Shown piece by piece: positions 34,873 to 43,201 of a DNA stretch of 64,000 nt (position 1 is the first letter of the stretch; each line of letters begins with the position of its first letter). The DNA is from Thalassotalea piscium (GTDB lineage Bacteria; Pseudomonadota; Gammaproteobacteria; Enterobacterales; Alteromonadaceae): positions 3,224,001 through 3,288,000 of the forward strand of contig NZ_AP027362.1 of assembly GCF_030295935.1 (NCBI RefSeq), in the 5' to 3' direction. A program made the translations under genes and the position numbers. A model generated the notes under the pieces. It was not told the origin of the DNA. It saw only the letters and a list, made by a program, of their open reading frames with translations, and ran no database searches.

Positions 34873-36369
34873 ATGCAACAATGGATTAAAAAAATCTCGT
34901 TTTATCATGTTTCAATTAAAACGCTAACACTTATGGGGTTCGGCTTGGTTGCCCTGCCTTTGGTTTTTGCGTTTCTTTATAGTGCAAACCAAGTGAATAA
35001 ACTCTCTGAGCAAGGTACAACTGCAATATTTAACGTCGCTGAACTTGTTGAAAATAATAGGCAGGTGAGCCAAACCTTAACGCGATTAGAGCGTTTTGCT
35101 AGCCAATACGTAGTGTTGAAAGAGCATGAATTGCTTAATCAATACTTAGAAAGAAAAGCAGCGCTAAAGCAAATTTTAGTACAAGAGTTTAGCCAATATA
35201 ATGATGAACAGTTCCGAAAAATCATTCAACAGTATAATAACAAGCTCATTGAAATCGACCAGCTGATTCAAGTAAATTCAGTAAACTCAATAAGCTTAGA
35301 GCAGCTTCAACGATACTTTAGAGAGCTTGCCCTCGTTAATCAACAACTGGCTTTACATTCAAATAAGGTTATTAATCAACAAGCAAGCAATATGGAAAAC
35401 TCTGCCAACCAAGTTAAACGCACTATGCTCTTTAGCTTGTTAATTATTCCTATCACCCTATTAATTGCTGGCATTTTTATTGTATTAATTACATTACCTC
35501 TTAAAGTATTGCTCGGTAAAATTAAATTGTTAGAGCAAGGTAACTTTCAACAACCAATTACTGTTGATGGCTCTATTGAAATAGAAGAAATAGCAGAAGC
35601 GTTAGAGTTAATGCGCAGCCGTTTACATGCATTAGAGCTACAAAAATCGAGCTTTATTCGCCATATTTCTCATGAACTTAAAACGCCGTTAGCTGCGATT
35701 AGAGAAGGCACTGAGTTGCTTTACGATAACAGTGTAGGCGCATTAAATAATGATCAACAAGAAATAACACATATTATTCGCACGAGTGTTAATCGTTTAC
35801 AACGCCTTATTGAAGACTTGCTCGATTTTAATATTGTGCTTGACTCAACCAGCTTACAAGATGCCGAAGTTATTAACTTAGCCAAAGAAGTTAAAAGCGC
35901 TTTGGAGCTTCGTATTTTAGACTTAAAAAGAAAACAATTAACCATTATTCAAAAGGTAGATAACATTACTATTCAGTGTAACAGCAAGCAATTAAGCGTA
36001 ATATTAGATAATTTGCTATCGAACGCGGTTAAGTTTTCGCCTGAAAATGGCATAATTACCATAAAGTCATGGGTTGAAGAGCACTTGTTACACTTAACAA
36101 TTACCGACCAAGGTGCTGGTATATCTTCGCATGACTACAATCAAGTATTTGATGCTTTTTATCAAGGCTCTACAGCGCACAACAGTCAAATAAAAAGCAG
36201 TGGCTTAGGTCTAACTATTGTAAAAGAATTGTTGATGCGTTTGAATGGAACAATCAGTATCGACAGTAGTACTAAGTCTCCAAGTTATACTACTTTCAAA
36301 ATAACATTACCCAAAGCCCAACTAATATCACCTTTATCTGTTACTCATACGGAACCTGATTCACTATGA
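34873..36369 (+). CDS. glrK: Sensor histidine kinase GlrK (QseE)
   Basis: A 498-residue inner-membrane kinase: TM1 at about 16-36, a periplasmic helical sensor domain to about 180, TM2 at 183-208, a HAMP linker, the H-box FIRHISHELKTPLAAIREGTEL (phosphorylated His near 265), and an ATPase domain with N-box (ILDNLLSNAVKFSPE), G1 (DQGAGIS) and G2 (SGLGLTIVKELL). The H-box is close to that of E. coli GlrK. It overlaps qseG by four bases. It phosphorylates GlrR. Confidence 0.9.
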   Translation: MQQWIKKISFYHVSIKTLTLMGFGLVALPLVFAFLYSANQVNKLSEQGTTAIFNVAELVENNRQVSQTLTRLERFASQYVVLKEHELLNQYLERKAALKQILVQEFSQYNDEQFRKIIQQYNNKLIEIDQLIQVNSVNSISLEQLQRYFRELALVNQQLALHSNKVINQQASNMENSANQVKRTMLFSLLIIPITLLIAGIFIVLITLPLKVLLGKIKLLEQGNFQQPITVDGSIEIEEIAEALELMRSRLHALELQKSSFIRHISHELKTPLAAIREGTELLYDNSVGALNNDQQEITHIIRTSVNRLQRLIEDLLDFNIVLDSTSLQDAEVINLAKEVKSALELRILDLKRKQLTIIQKVDNITIQCNSKQLSVILDNLLSNAVKFSPENGIITIKSWVEEHLLHLTITDQGAGISSHDYNQVFDAFYQGSTAHNSQIKSSGLGLTIVKELLMRLNGTISIDSSTKSPSYTTFKITLPKAQLISPLSVTHTEPDSL

Positions 36370-36929
36370 ATTTATTACTTAGCCCCTTTAGTATTTTTAA
36401 AACAGCCCTGGTAATTGTATTGATTACGCTAGTGTCTGGTTGTCAGTTAACTGCAAAAAACAATACCGAATACTCTTATTACGGCAGTTACTATTTATGG
36501 ATAAAAAGCCTTGATAACGAAGAACTAACTACAGAGATTAAAAATCAACAACTTAAAGAGTCACAAGGGAACCAAGCGGCAGAATATCATTTATTGTTAC
36601 TTCACAGCTTGCCCAATTCTCCAATACATAATCCGTATTCTGCAAAGTCACGACTTAACCAGCAAGCATTAATTCAAGAAGCACAAGCTCAATTTAATGT
36701 AGGAGATCTTGCTTTTATTATCATGCTTAGGGACCAACTCAACCAACAGTTATTAATTTTAAATAAGTTAATTAATAAAGAAAAAACTAACACAGAAACA
36801 CAGAAACAATTACAGCTACAGCAACAGTCAATTGAAATGCTTGAAATGCGCTCACAAAAATTACAGCAACAAATAATTCAACTTAAAAAAATTGAGCGCT
36901 CAATTAATGATCATGGTACATCGTTATGA
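36366..36929 (+). CDS. qseG: QseG-like outer-membrane lipoprotein
   Basis: A 187-residue lipoprotein (lipobox LVSGC, Cys 26) with a C-terminal Gln/Leu-rich coiled coil (QQSIEMLEMRSQKLQQQIIQ). In enterobacteria the middle gene of the glrK-qseG-glrR cluster encodes such a lipoprotein, which interacts with the kinase and stimulates it. Four-base overlaps on both sides (ATGA) bind the three genes into one operon. The sequence itself is little conserved, so the name rests mainly on position and topology. Confidence 0.75.
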   Translation: MNLLLSPFSIFKTALVIVLITLVSGCQLTAKNNTEYSYYGSYYLWIKSLDNEELTTEIKNQQLKESQGNQAAEYHLLLLHSLPNSPIHNPYSAKSRLNQQALIQEAQAQFNVGDLAFIIMLRDQLNQQLLILNKLINKEKTNTETQKQLQLQQQSIEMLEMRSQKLQQQIIQLKKIERSINDHGTSL

Positions 36930-38314
36930 GTATAAATAACGAGAACAACAATAGCGCAATCGACACCAAAGAGAAGGTGTTAATTGTTGACGATGATCCA
37001 AGTTTATTACGGTTGCTAGGCATAAGACTTACAGCAGCTGGCTATCAAATAGAGTCGGCAGAAAGCGCTAAGCAAGCGTTAGGAATTTTAAAAAGCTTTC
37101 AGCCACAACTAGTGATCAGCGATCTACGTATGGAAGGTATGGACGGCATGGCGTTATTTGAAAAAATACGTCAACAATACCCCAGTTTGCCAGTTATTAT
37201 TATGACAGCACATGGAACAATTCCCGACGCTATTAATGCAACTAAGCAAGGTGTTTTTAGTTTTTTAACAAAGCCTTTTGAAAGCCAAGAGTTACTGGAT
37301 ACGGTTAAACAGGCTATTCGTTTACAGCCCCTTTCAAGCACAAATAATAACGATCAAGCTCAGCACGTTTGGCGAGAAAAAATCATTTCGCGTAGCGCGG
37401 TAATGGAAACACTATTACAGCAAACTTATCAGGTAGCAAAAAGTGATTTTAGTCTGTTAATTCATAGCCAAAGTGGTACGGGTAAAGAGCTATTAGCGCA
37501 AGCAATACACCAAGCAAGCGAGCGTAGCACAAAGCCTTTTACCGCAATTAACTGCGCTGCAATTCCAGAGCAATTACTAGAGTCAGAACTTTTTGGCCAT
37601 AAAAAAGGGGCTTTTACTGGCGCCGACAATCACCATATTGGTTTATTTGAAGCCAGTGATGGTGGCACCTTATTTTTAGATGAAATTGGCGATATGCCAA
37701 TGAATTTTCAGGTTAAGCTACTACGTGCATTACAAGAAAAAGAAATACGCCCCGTTGGAAGTACAACTTCAGTAAAGGTTGATGTACGAATTATTGCTGC
37801 TACTCATAAAAACCTTCAAAAAGCGATTAAAGAGCAAACATTTAGAGAAGACTTATATTACCGCTTAAACGTGGTTGAATTAGTATTACCGCCATTGTCT
37901 GATCGAAGAGAAGACATTCCCCTGCTTGCACAACACTTTTTAAGCCAAACATCAGGGCGAACCACTAAACAAGTTAATGGTTTTACACAAGCGGCTATGG
38001 AATTACTTATTTGTGCGCCTTGGCCGGGTAATATAAGGCAATTACAAAACGTGGTAGAACAAAGTGTTGCATTATCAACCGAGTCACTCATTAGTGAATC
38101 ATTAGTTAGAAATGCACTACGCGAAGCCCCCGCTCAACACCCTTCTTTTCAAGAAGCACGTGATCAATTCGAGCGTGACTACTTGGCAACTATCTTAAAA
38201 ACAACCGCAGGCAATGTGTCGCAAGCCGCCAAAATTGCCCAAAGAAACCGAACAGAGTTTTACAAACTATTGAATAAACATCATTTAAATGCAGAAGCAT
38301 TTCGGGAAGGTTAG
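36926..38314 (+). CDS. glrR: Sigma-54-dependent response regulator GlrR (QseF)
   Basis: A 462-residue NtrC-type activator. The receiver domain (VLIVDDDPSLLRLLG, phospho-Asp in LVISDLRMEGMDG, Lys in FLTKPFE) is followed by an AAA+ domain with Walker A HSQSGTGKELLAQ, the sigma-54 contact motif KKGAFTGADNHH, Walker B GGTLFLDEIGDMP and the arginine finger region EDLYYRLNV. A Fis-type HTH (GNVSQAAKIAQRNRTEFYKL) ends the protein. The last 70 codons are duplicated immediately downstream. Likely targets are the EF-hand genes upstream of glrK. Confidence 0.93.
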   Translation: MSINNENNNSAIDTKEKVLIVDDDPSLLRLLGIRLTAAGYQIESAESAKQALGILKSFQPQLVISDLRMEGMDGMALFEKIRQQYPSLPVIIMTAHGTIPDAINATKQGVFSFLTKPFESQELLDTVKQAIRLQPLSSTNNNDQAQHVWREKIISRSAVMETLLQQTYQVAKSDFSLLIHSQSGTGKELLAQAIHQASERSTKPFTAINCAAIPEQLLESELFGHKKGAFTGADNHHIGLFEASDGGTLFLDEIGDMPMNFQVKLLRALQEKEIRPVGSTTSVKVDVRIIAATHKNLQKAIKEQTFREDLYYRLNVVELVLPPLSDRREDIPLLAQHFLSQTSGRTTKQVNGFTQAAMELLICAPWPGNIRQLQNVVEQSVALSTESLISESLVRNALREAPAQHPSFQEARDQFERDYLATILKTTAGNVSQAAKIAQRNRTEFYKLLNKHHLNAEAFREG

Positions 38315-38352
38315 TTTCTAACACATAAAAATAACAATGAAAATAACAAGGA
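38102..38352 (+). repeat. Tandem duplication unit of the glrR 3' end, original copy
   Basis: 251 bases covering the last 70 codons of glrR and 38 bases beyond the stop. An identical copy lies at 38441-38691, offset by 339 bases. The unit ends inside the repeated AACAAGGACAGTCGC motif. Confidence 0.9.
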
Positions 38353-38722
38353 CAGTCGCTTATATTTTAATACACTGCTAGTTTTAACCAAATTAGTGCT
38401 AATTATTTTTGAAAATAACAAGGACAGTCGCTTATATTTTTTAGTTAGAAATGCACTACGCGAAGCCCCCGCTCAACACCCTTCTTTTCAAGAAGCACGT
38501 GATCAATTCGAGCGTGACTACTTGGCAACTATCTTAAAAACAACCGCAGGCAATGTGTCGCAAGCCGCCAAAATTGCCCAAAGAAACCGAACAGAGTTTT
38601 ACAAACTATTGAATAAACATCATTTAAATGCAGAAGCATTTCGGGAAGGTTAGTTTCTAACACATAAAAATAACAATGAAAATAACAAGGATAAAAGTAA
38701 CAAGGACAGTCGCTTATATTTT
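38345..38722 (+). repeat. Three copies of the motif AACAAGGACAGTCGCTTATA
   Basis: Copies start at 38345, 38417 and 38699; two more lie at 41103 and 41129 (the last reads AACTAGG). The second copy is the junction with the duplicated glrR end and the third opens the long direct repeat, so the motif marks rearrangement points here as TAGGACACCC does in the rhs array. Confidence 0.85.
38441..38691 (+). pseudogene. Duplicated 3' fragment of glrR (HTH part)
   Basis: A base-for-base copy of 38102-38352. The frame is open from 38396, giving an 85-residue product with a short fortuitous leader and the complete Fis-type HTH of GlrR. It has no clear ribosome-binding site. If made, an isolated DNA-binding domain could compete with GlrR, but a silent recent duplication is more likely. 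It begins directly behind a GGACAGTCGCTTATATTTT motif. Confidence 0.75.
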
Positions 38723-38913
38723 ATTTCGAGCTAAATAAAGGCTGATGAATTGATATTAATTCTTACCTAATGATTCAGGTTTAGCCCCTCGATCCTATTT
38801 TAAAACAAGGAGTTGGGTAAATGTTTTATGTGTATCTAATCCGATAAAAATTATGTTAAAGTTATTCATGCTAGCCGCCGCTTTAGTCATTTAACAAACT
38901 AATTATGGCTCTG
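38699..38913 (+). repeat. Long direct repeat, left copy
   Basis: About 215 bases from the GGACAGTCGC motif to AACAAACTAATTATGGCT, matching 41129-41343 with scattered substitutions and small indels. The repeats bracket the two-gene modules between them. No open frame of note was found in the repeat. Confidence 0.85.
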
Positions 38914-38939
38914 ATTTTTTAAATTAACCCACGATATGG

Positions 38940-38951
38940 AGGCTAGCCTCG
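38940..38951. repeat. Short palindrome before module 1
   Basis: GAGGCTAGCCTC is a perfect 12-bp palindrome 51 bases before the module-1 start codon. It could be an operator; no other evidence. Confidence 0.3.
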
Positions 38952-39002
38952 TAGGGAGTCATTATGTCTATATTTTCATTCAATTTAATTAAGGAGAATC
39001 AG

Positions 39003-39320
39003 ATGAATGATAAAGAGAAAGTAAGACAAGTAATAAACTCACTATACAATTTTTCAGGTATACAAAGTAAGTATACTGGCGACATAAATCCAAAGGTGGC
39101 AGAGTTAGTAGGTCAATTATTAAAAGAGATCAACACGTGTTCAACTGCTTTTAGTTGGGTTCCTAGACCTACAGGAGGTAAAGCAACTATAGCTTGGGTA
39201 GCGCAAAATGTTGGGAAAAGTGTTTTAGCTCAATTATCCGAAAAGCAATCATTGTCTTGTGCTAGGGTAAGGGTTGGACAATTTCAACGCCCACTCCAAT
39301 TGGCTGGATTAGGGATATAA
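39003..39320 (+). CDS. Module 1, gene A: unknown 105-aa protein (candidate effector)
   Basis: The start is the ATG at 39003, preceded by AAGGAGAATCAG; a GTC/ATG further upstream (38964) lacks such a site. The 105 residues have no signal peptide. Its paralogue at 40140 shares about 45% identity, highest in the block WVPRPTGGKATIAWVAQN and in LSEKQSLSCARV. Gene B, one base downstream, encodes an exported protein. The pairing of a small cytosolic protein with a periplasmic one resembles effector-immunity pairs, but no catalytic motif is recognised and this is a guess. Confidence 0.65.
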   Translation: MNDKEKVRQVINSLYNFSGIQSKYTGDINPKVAELVGQLLKEINTCSTAFSWVPRPTGGKATIAWVAQNVGKSVLAQLSEKQSLSCARVRVGQFQRPLQLAGLGI

Positions 39321-39321
39321 A

Positions 39322-39876
39322 ATGAAATTTAAAACACTTTCTTTAGCATGTGCGCTAACATTCAATGTTTATGCGCACGCCAATACAGAATGGCCTTCAT
39401 CCATATGCGAAAGTTCTGATTTAACCACTTCAATTGTAGATTTAGCTTTTTGTTTTGATAAAAAAAAATTAACGAGAATCCAAAATATTGGTGGCTCTAT
39501 ACCGACATTTACTTATACTGAAAGTAATGGAGGTGATATATCTGTAGGATACATTCCTTCCTCAATCGTAACGAATGATCTTCATATAAAATATAAACTC
39601 AGTGTTCAAGTCTTTTTTCAAAAGTTATATGAGAAAAGTGACGAAATTAATAATATTAATGCGATATTGAATGCCTACAATATCAATGTTGAAAATCATA
39701 TTTTTATGTTTCAAAATAACGATGTCAAAGCTTATGCCATTATAGGTAAACAACGAATCGATACTATTTATATAACAACACCAAAGAGTGAGTTTGTTTA
39801 TCAAATTACAGGTGACATAAGTCTAGATAAGGCCACTGAAATTTTATCTCGGATAAAACTACCTATAAAAATATAA
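39322..39876 (+). CDS. Module 1, gene B: exported 184-aa protein (candidate immunity)
   Basis: A typical signal peptide (KFKTLSLACALTFNVYAHAN) is followed by a mature domain of about 165 residues with two conserved Cys (SSICESSD and LAFCFDKKK) that also occur in its paralogue. Shared blocks are VDLAFC, a central HxKxxLxVxxFFxxLY and the C-terminal YQITGD...ILSRIK. Probably periplasmic. It starts one base after gene A, so the two are co-translated. Family unknown. Confidence 0.65.
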   Translation: MKFKTLSLACALTFNVYAHANTEWPSSICESSDLTTSIVDLAFCFDKKKLTRIQNIGGSIPTFTYTESNGGDISVGYIPSSIVTNDLHIKYKLSVQVFFQKLYEKSDEINNINAILNAYNINVENHIFMFQNNDVKAYAIIGKQRIDTIYITTPKSEFVYQITGDISLDKATEILSRIKLPIKI

Positions 39877-39986
39877 CAAGACGACAATCCCTGAGTATGC
39901 GTAGTAAAACAAGTGACTTCTGTTGAACCGAAGGTCTTGTTATAAGCATCGAATGTTTTCATTCAAACATTCGTGTTCAACAGAAG
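39872..39986. repeat. Overlapping inverted repeats behind module 1
   Basis: Three perfect inverted repeats interlock: TATAACAAGAC (39872) with GTCTTGTTATA (39934), CTTCTGTTGAAC (39917) with GTTCAACAGAAG (39975), and CGAATGTTT (39950) with AAACATTCG (39965). The arms of the first and second alternate, so they cannot all fold together, which suggests alternative structures. Confidence 0.6.
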
Positions 39987-40139
39987 CATATTCCACCGTT
40001 TAGTGAGTTAAGTAAACTGGTTAATTAGTGGAACGGTCTAACTATAAGTCATTCAATTAGGGTTCGTTTCAGTTGGCTAGAATTCGCTTCGCTCACCTCT
40101 TAATGAGGCGATACTTTTATCAAACCGAGGAAAACATCG

Positions 40140-40457
40140 ATGAAGGAACAGGCAGCAGTTAAAAATGCCATTAATGCACTTTATAAAGGGGCAGGTTTAA
40201 ATTTACAATTTAATGGCACTGTAACCCCAAGGGTCGCAGAAGTATTTGGAAAAATGTTTTTTGAAACTCAAAAATGCACTACAGCATTAAATTGGGTTCC
40301 AAGACCTACTGGCGGCAAAGCGACCATTTCGTGGATTGCAAGAAACTTTACTCAACGAGTACTTAGCCAATTAAGTAATAAACAATCATTAACCTGTGCA
40401 AAGGTCGTTATTAGAAATTTCCGTACAGACTTACAAATGGCATCGATGGGGCAATAA
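40140..40457 (+). CDS. Module 2, gene A: unknown 105-aa protein (paralogue of module 1 A)
   Basis: Same length and pattern as the gene at 39003, with the conserved block NWVPRPTGGKATISWIARNF and SNKQSLTCAKV. A GAGG site 11 bases upstream of the ATG supports the start. It ends three bases before gene B. No signal peptide; function unknown. Divergence from module 1 (about half the residues differ) shows that the duplication is old even though the flanking repeats are similar. Confidence 0.65.
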   Translation: MKEQAAVKNAINALYKGAGLNLQFNGTVTPRVAEVFGKMFFETQKCTTALNWVPRPTGGKATISWIARNFTQRVLSQLSNKQSLTCAKVVIRNFRTDLQMASMGQ

Positions 40458-40460
40458 TTT

Positions 40461-41003
40461 ATGAAAATTGGTGCATTTATCATTTTATTAATGACATCAT
40501 ATTCAATATATGCGAATCCAATATTGAAATTACCAAGCACAAAGTGTTATGACAATTATTTTAGTATAAGAGTGGTTGACCTCTTCTATTGTGTGTCGAA
40601 ACACACAATAGAAGAAGTTTACCTTTTAGGTATAACTTCCACTACTGCGGTAATAAAAGAAGGCAGTCTAGAGTTATCAATTGGATTGAATCCTCCTGAA
40701 ATATCAATATCCAATTTACATAAAAAGTTAGGACTCACCGTTCATGAGTTTTTTATGGGCTTGTACAGTGAGGATTTAGATATAGATAACTTCAACGATA
40801 TCAAATCGGCATTTGATATAAATTCTCAAAATAAGCTATCCGTTTATAGCAATGGAAATTTATATGCCTTTGTCATAATAGGAAGTAATGTTGATTACGA
40901 TAGAATTTATTTAAATAAAAAAGGTAGTGATATAGTATATCAAGTCACAGGTGAATTTAGTGGTAAGCAACTATTAAATATTCTCTCTAAAATAAAGTAT
41001 TAA
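40461..41003 (+). CDS. Module 2, gene B: exported 180-aa protein (paralogue of module 1 B)
   Basis: Signal peptide (KIGAFIILLMTSYSIYANPI), then a mature domain with the conserved Cys pair (TKCYDNY and LFYCVSKH), the central HKKLGLTVHEFFMGLY and the C-terminal VYQVTGEFSG...ILSKIK. Probably periplasmic. Co-translated with gene A. The A and B partners have diverged together, which fits a functional pair with matched specificity. Confidence 0.65.
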   Translation: MKIGAFIILLMTSYSIYANPILKLPSTKCYDNYFSIRVVDLFYCVSKHTIEEVYLLGITSTTAVIKEGSLELSIGLNPPEISISNLHKKLGLTVHEFFMGLYSEDLDIDNFNDIKSAFDINSQNKLSVYSNGNLYAFVIIGSNVDYDRIYLNKKGSDIVYQVTGEFSGKQLLNILSKIKY

Positions 41004-41128
41004 AAATATAACAAATAAGAATAGGTGTCGCGCAGCCGACATCTTATTCGGGTGTTGAACAAGCCCAAAGCGCTACTTATAAAGTAAATAGTTGCAAAGT
41101 ATAACAAGGACAGTCGCTTACAAAGTAT

Positions 41129-41343
41129 AACTAGGACAGTCGCTTATATTTGATTTCGAGCTAAATAAAGGCTGATTAATTGATATTAATTCTTACCTAA
41201 TGATTCAGGTTTAGCTCCACGTTCATCATTTAAAACAGCAAGTTGAGTAAATGTTTTATGTGTATCTGATCCGATAAAAATTGTGTTAAGTTATTCGTAC
41301 TAGCCGTCGCTTTAGTTATTTAACAAACTAATTATGGCTATGT
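41129..41343 (+). repeat. Long direct repeat, right copy
   Basis: Partner of 38699-38913. It is preceded by two GGACAGTCGC motifs (41103 and 41129) and runs close to the left end of the IS66 element. Recombination between the two copies would delete both modules as a 2.4-kb circle. Confidence 0.85.
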
Positions 41344-41633
41344 TTTTCTAATGATCGGCATAATGTCCACCAATTGCGAATATATAAATGGTAAGCGTCG
41401 GTTAAACCACACCTAAATTTTTTATTCAGCATTATTTGCAATATTTCATCCTTATTCTAGACTTAAAAAGTTGGTAACAACAGCAAGCTGGATGCTTGTT
41501 TAGGGAAGCTTTACGGATGAGGTGATGTAGCGAGGATTGCTATGAGGGATGAAGTAAACAGGGAGTGTTGATCACGGATGATTACCTCTGTTTTACCTTT
41601 CGTTTTTATTTCTGCATTATCATTTTCTACTGA

Positions 41634-43115
41634 CTAACGCTTGATGTTCCACGGCAATATTGCGTCAATATCAGGGTGTGGTTTACATAACTCTTCAAGA
41701 CATTGCTTGACATAATCAAATGGAACTAAGCCATTAGCTTTAGCGGTTTCGATAATACTATACAGTGCAGCACTCGCATCGGCACCGTTAGCGGTTTGGC
41801 TAAACAACCAATTTTTACGTCCGATAACGAAGGACTTTATTGCCCGCTCTGCACGATTATTGTCGATGCTCAAGCGACCGTCTTCGAGGTAACCCACCAA
41901 TTTTGGCCACTGATTACTCAGATACGTGATAGCTTCACCTAATTTGTTTTTGGGCAACACATTTTGTTGAGTAAACCAACCGTGTAATTTATCTAGTATC
42001 GGTTTGGCTTGAGTTTGGCGAGCCTCGTAAGTCTCTTCTGGAGTTGTATTTTTAAAACGCGATTCAATACCGTACAATTTTTGAATATAACTTAGCGCCA
42101 CATCAGCTTTACCACTTTTTCCTTTGGGTTGTGCTTGTTTGGCTTCAATGAATTTACGCCGCGCATGTGCCCAACAACCCACTAAGGTTGCTTGGGTTTG
42201 ATGATAGGCTTGATAACCATCAACTTGAAGGTAGCCCGAATAGCCGTCGAGATAATCAACCACGCAGCGACCTGCACGGCTATCATGATAATCGTATAAG
42301 ATAATATTTGGGATTGAACTAGTGGGCATGGGGGAATCCGTGCCCGTGCAATACAACCACATGTAACTTTTTATTTTGTCAGACTTGATGACATTGACCG
42401 TAGTCTCATCGGCATGTATCACTGCTTGTTTTCGTAATTCTTCCTTAAGCCGTTTGATGAGCGGGGGAAATAACGCTGCTGATTTGAGCATCCAATCACT
42501 CATTGTTTGGCGACTGAGCGCGATACCGTATTGTTTGAATAATGATTCTTGGCGATAAAGAGGCAAACCATATTGATATTTACTGGTAATGAGTTGACTC
42601 AGTAAACTTGCAGTAGCAATGCCTTTAGGGATAGGACTTACTGGCATCAACGCTTGTTTAATCGGGTTGCTAGTGCCTGTTTTTTCGCATTCACGACACG
42701 CGTATTTAGGGCGAACATGTTCAATAACTTTGACTTGTGCCGGGATGAAGTCTAGTTTTTCAGTGATGTCTTCACCGATTTTATGTAATTGAGCATGACA
42801 ACAAACGCACACTTTCTCAGCGTCGCTAATATCATGCACCACCACTTCCCGTGGTAAGTCTTTCGGTAAGGGTTTACGCTTTGGTTTATTACGGCGATAG
42901 CTGATGTCTTGTTGCTCAGTTTCAGCAAGCACAGCGATTTCTTCCGCCTCGTTGAACAATTCCCCTTGACCTGCAAAGCCTTCACCACTTTTACCGAATT
43001 GTTTTTGCTGCGCTAGGCGAAACTGCTCTTCAAGGAACAGTAAACGTGCGTCTTTTTCTGCTAATAACCGCTCTAACTGAGCAATACGTTGGTGAAGTTT
43101 AGTCTTGGTATTCAT
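41634..43115 (-). CDS. tnpC: IS66-family transposase TnpC
   Basis: A 493-residue IS66 transposase: N-terminal leucine-zipper coiled coil (RIAQLERLLAEKDARLLFLE), zinc-binding domain (VCVCCHAQLHKIGED and KYACRECEKTG), and the catalytic core with VIHADETTVNVI, LQVDGYQAYHQ, VGCWAHARRKFIEA and SIDNNRAERAIKSFVIGRKN. The C-terminal IS66 domain (SLIETAKANG-like, SIIETAKANGLVPFDY) is complete. The frame is intact. Confidence 0.95.
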   Translation of the reverse strand: MNTKTKLHQRIAQLERLLAEKDARLLFLEEQFRLAQQKQFGKSGEGFAGQGELFNEAEEIAVLAETEQQDISYRRNKPKRKPLPKDLPREVVVHDISDAEKVCVCCHAQLHKIGEDITEKLDFIPAQVKVIEHVRPKYACRECEKTGTSNPIKQALMPVSPIPKGIATASLLSQLITSKYQYGLPLYRQESLFKQYGIALSRQTMSDWMLKSAALFPPLIKRLKEELRKQAVIHADETTVNVIKSDKIKSYMWLYCTGTDSPMPTSSIPNIILYDYHDSRAGRCVVDYLDGYSGYLQVDGYQAYHQTQATLVGCWAHARRKFIEAKQAQPKGKSGKADVALSYIQKLYGIESRFKNTTPEETYEARQTQAKPILDKLHGWFTQQNVLPKNKLGEAITYLSNQWPKLVGYLEDGRLSIDNNRAERAIKSFVIGRKNWLFSQTANGADASAALYSIIETAKANGLVPFDYVKQCLEELCKPHPDIDAILPWNIKR

Positions 43116-43201
43116 GCAGTTATTTTACCAGAGTAAATGGTTAAGTTGTTGTTATTACCTAGACTATTTCGTGATCGATAACTGCTGCTTATGATCGCAG
43201 G

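Noticed and set aside
36926-38314. glrR followed by glnB as in E. coli
   Set aside because: No glnB-like frame lies downstream; the gene is followed by its own duplicated 3' end and repeats.
39880-40139. Integron attC site behind module 1 (TATAACAAG ... CTTGTTATA)
   Set aside because: The 11-bp arms look attC-like at first sight, but the core does not fit the RYYYAAC/GTTRRRY consensus, the L-box arms are missing, and there is no integrase or further cassette series.
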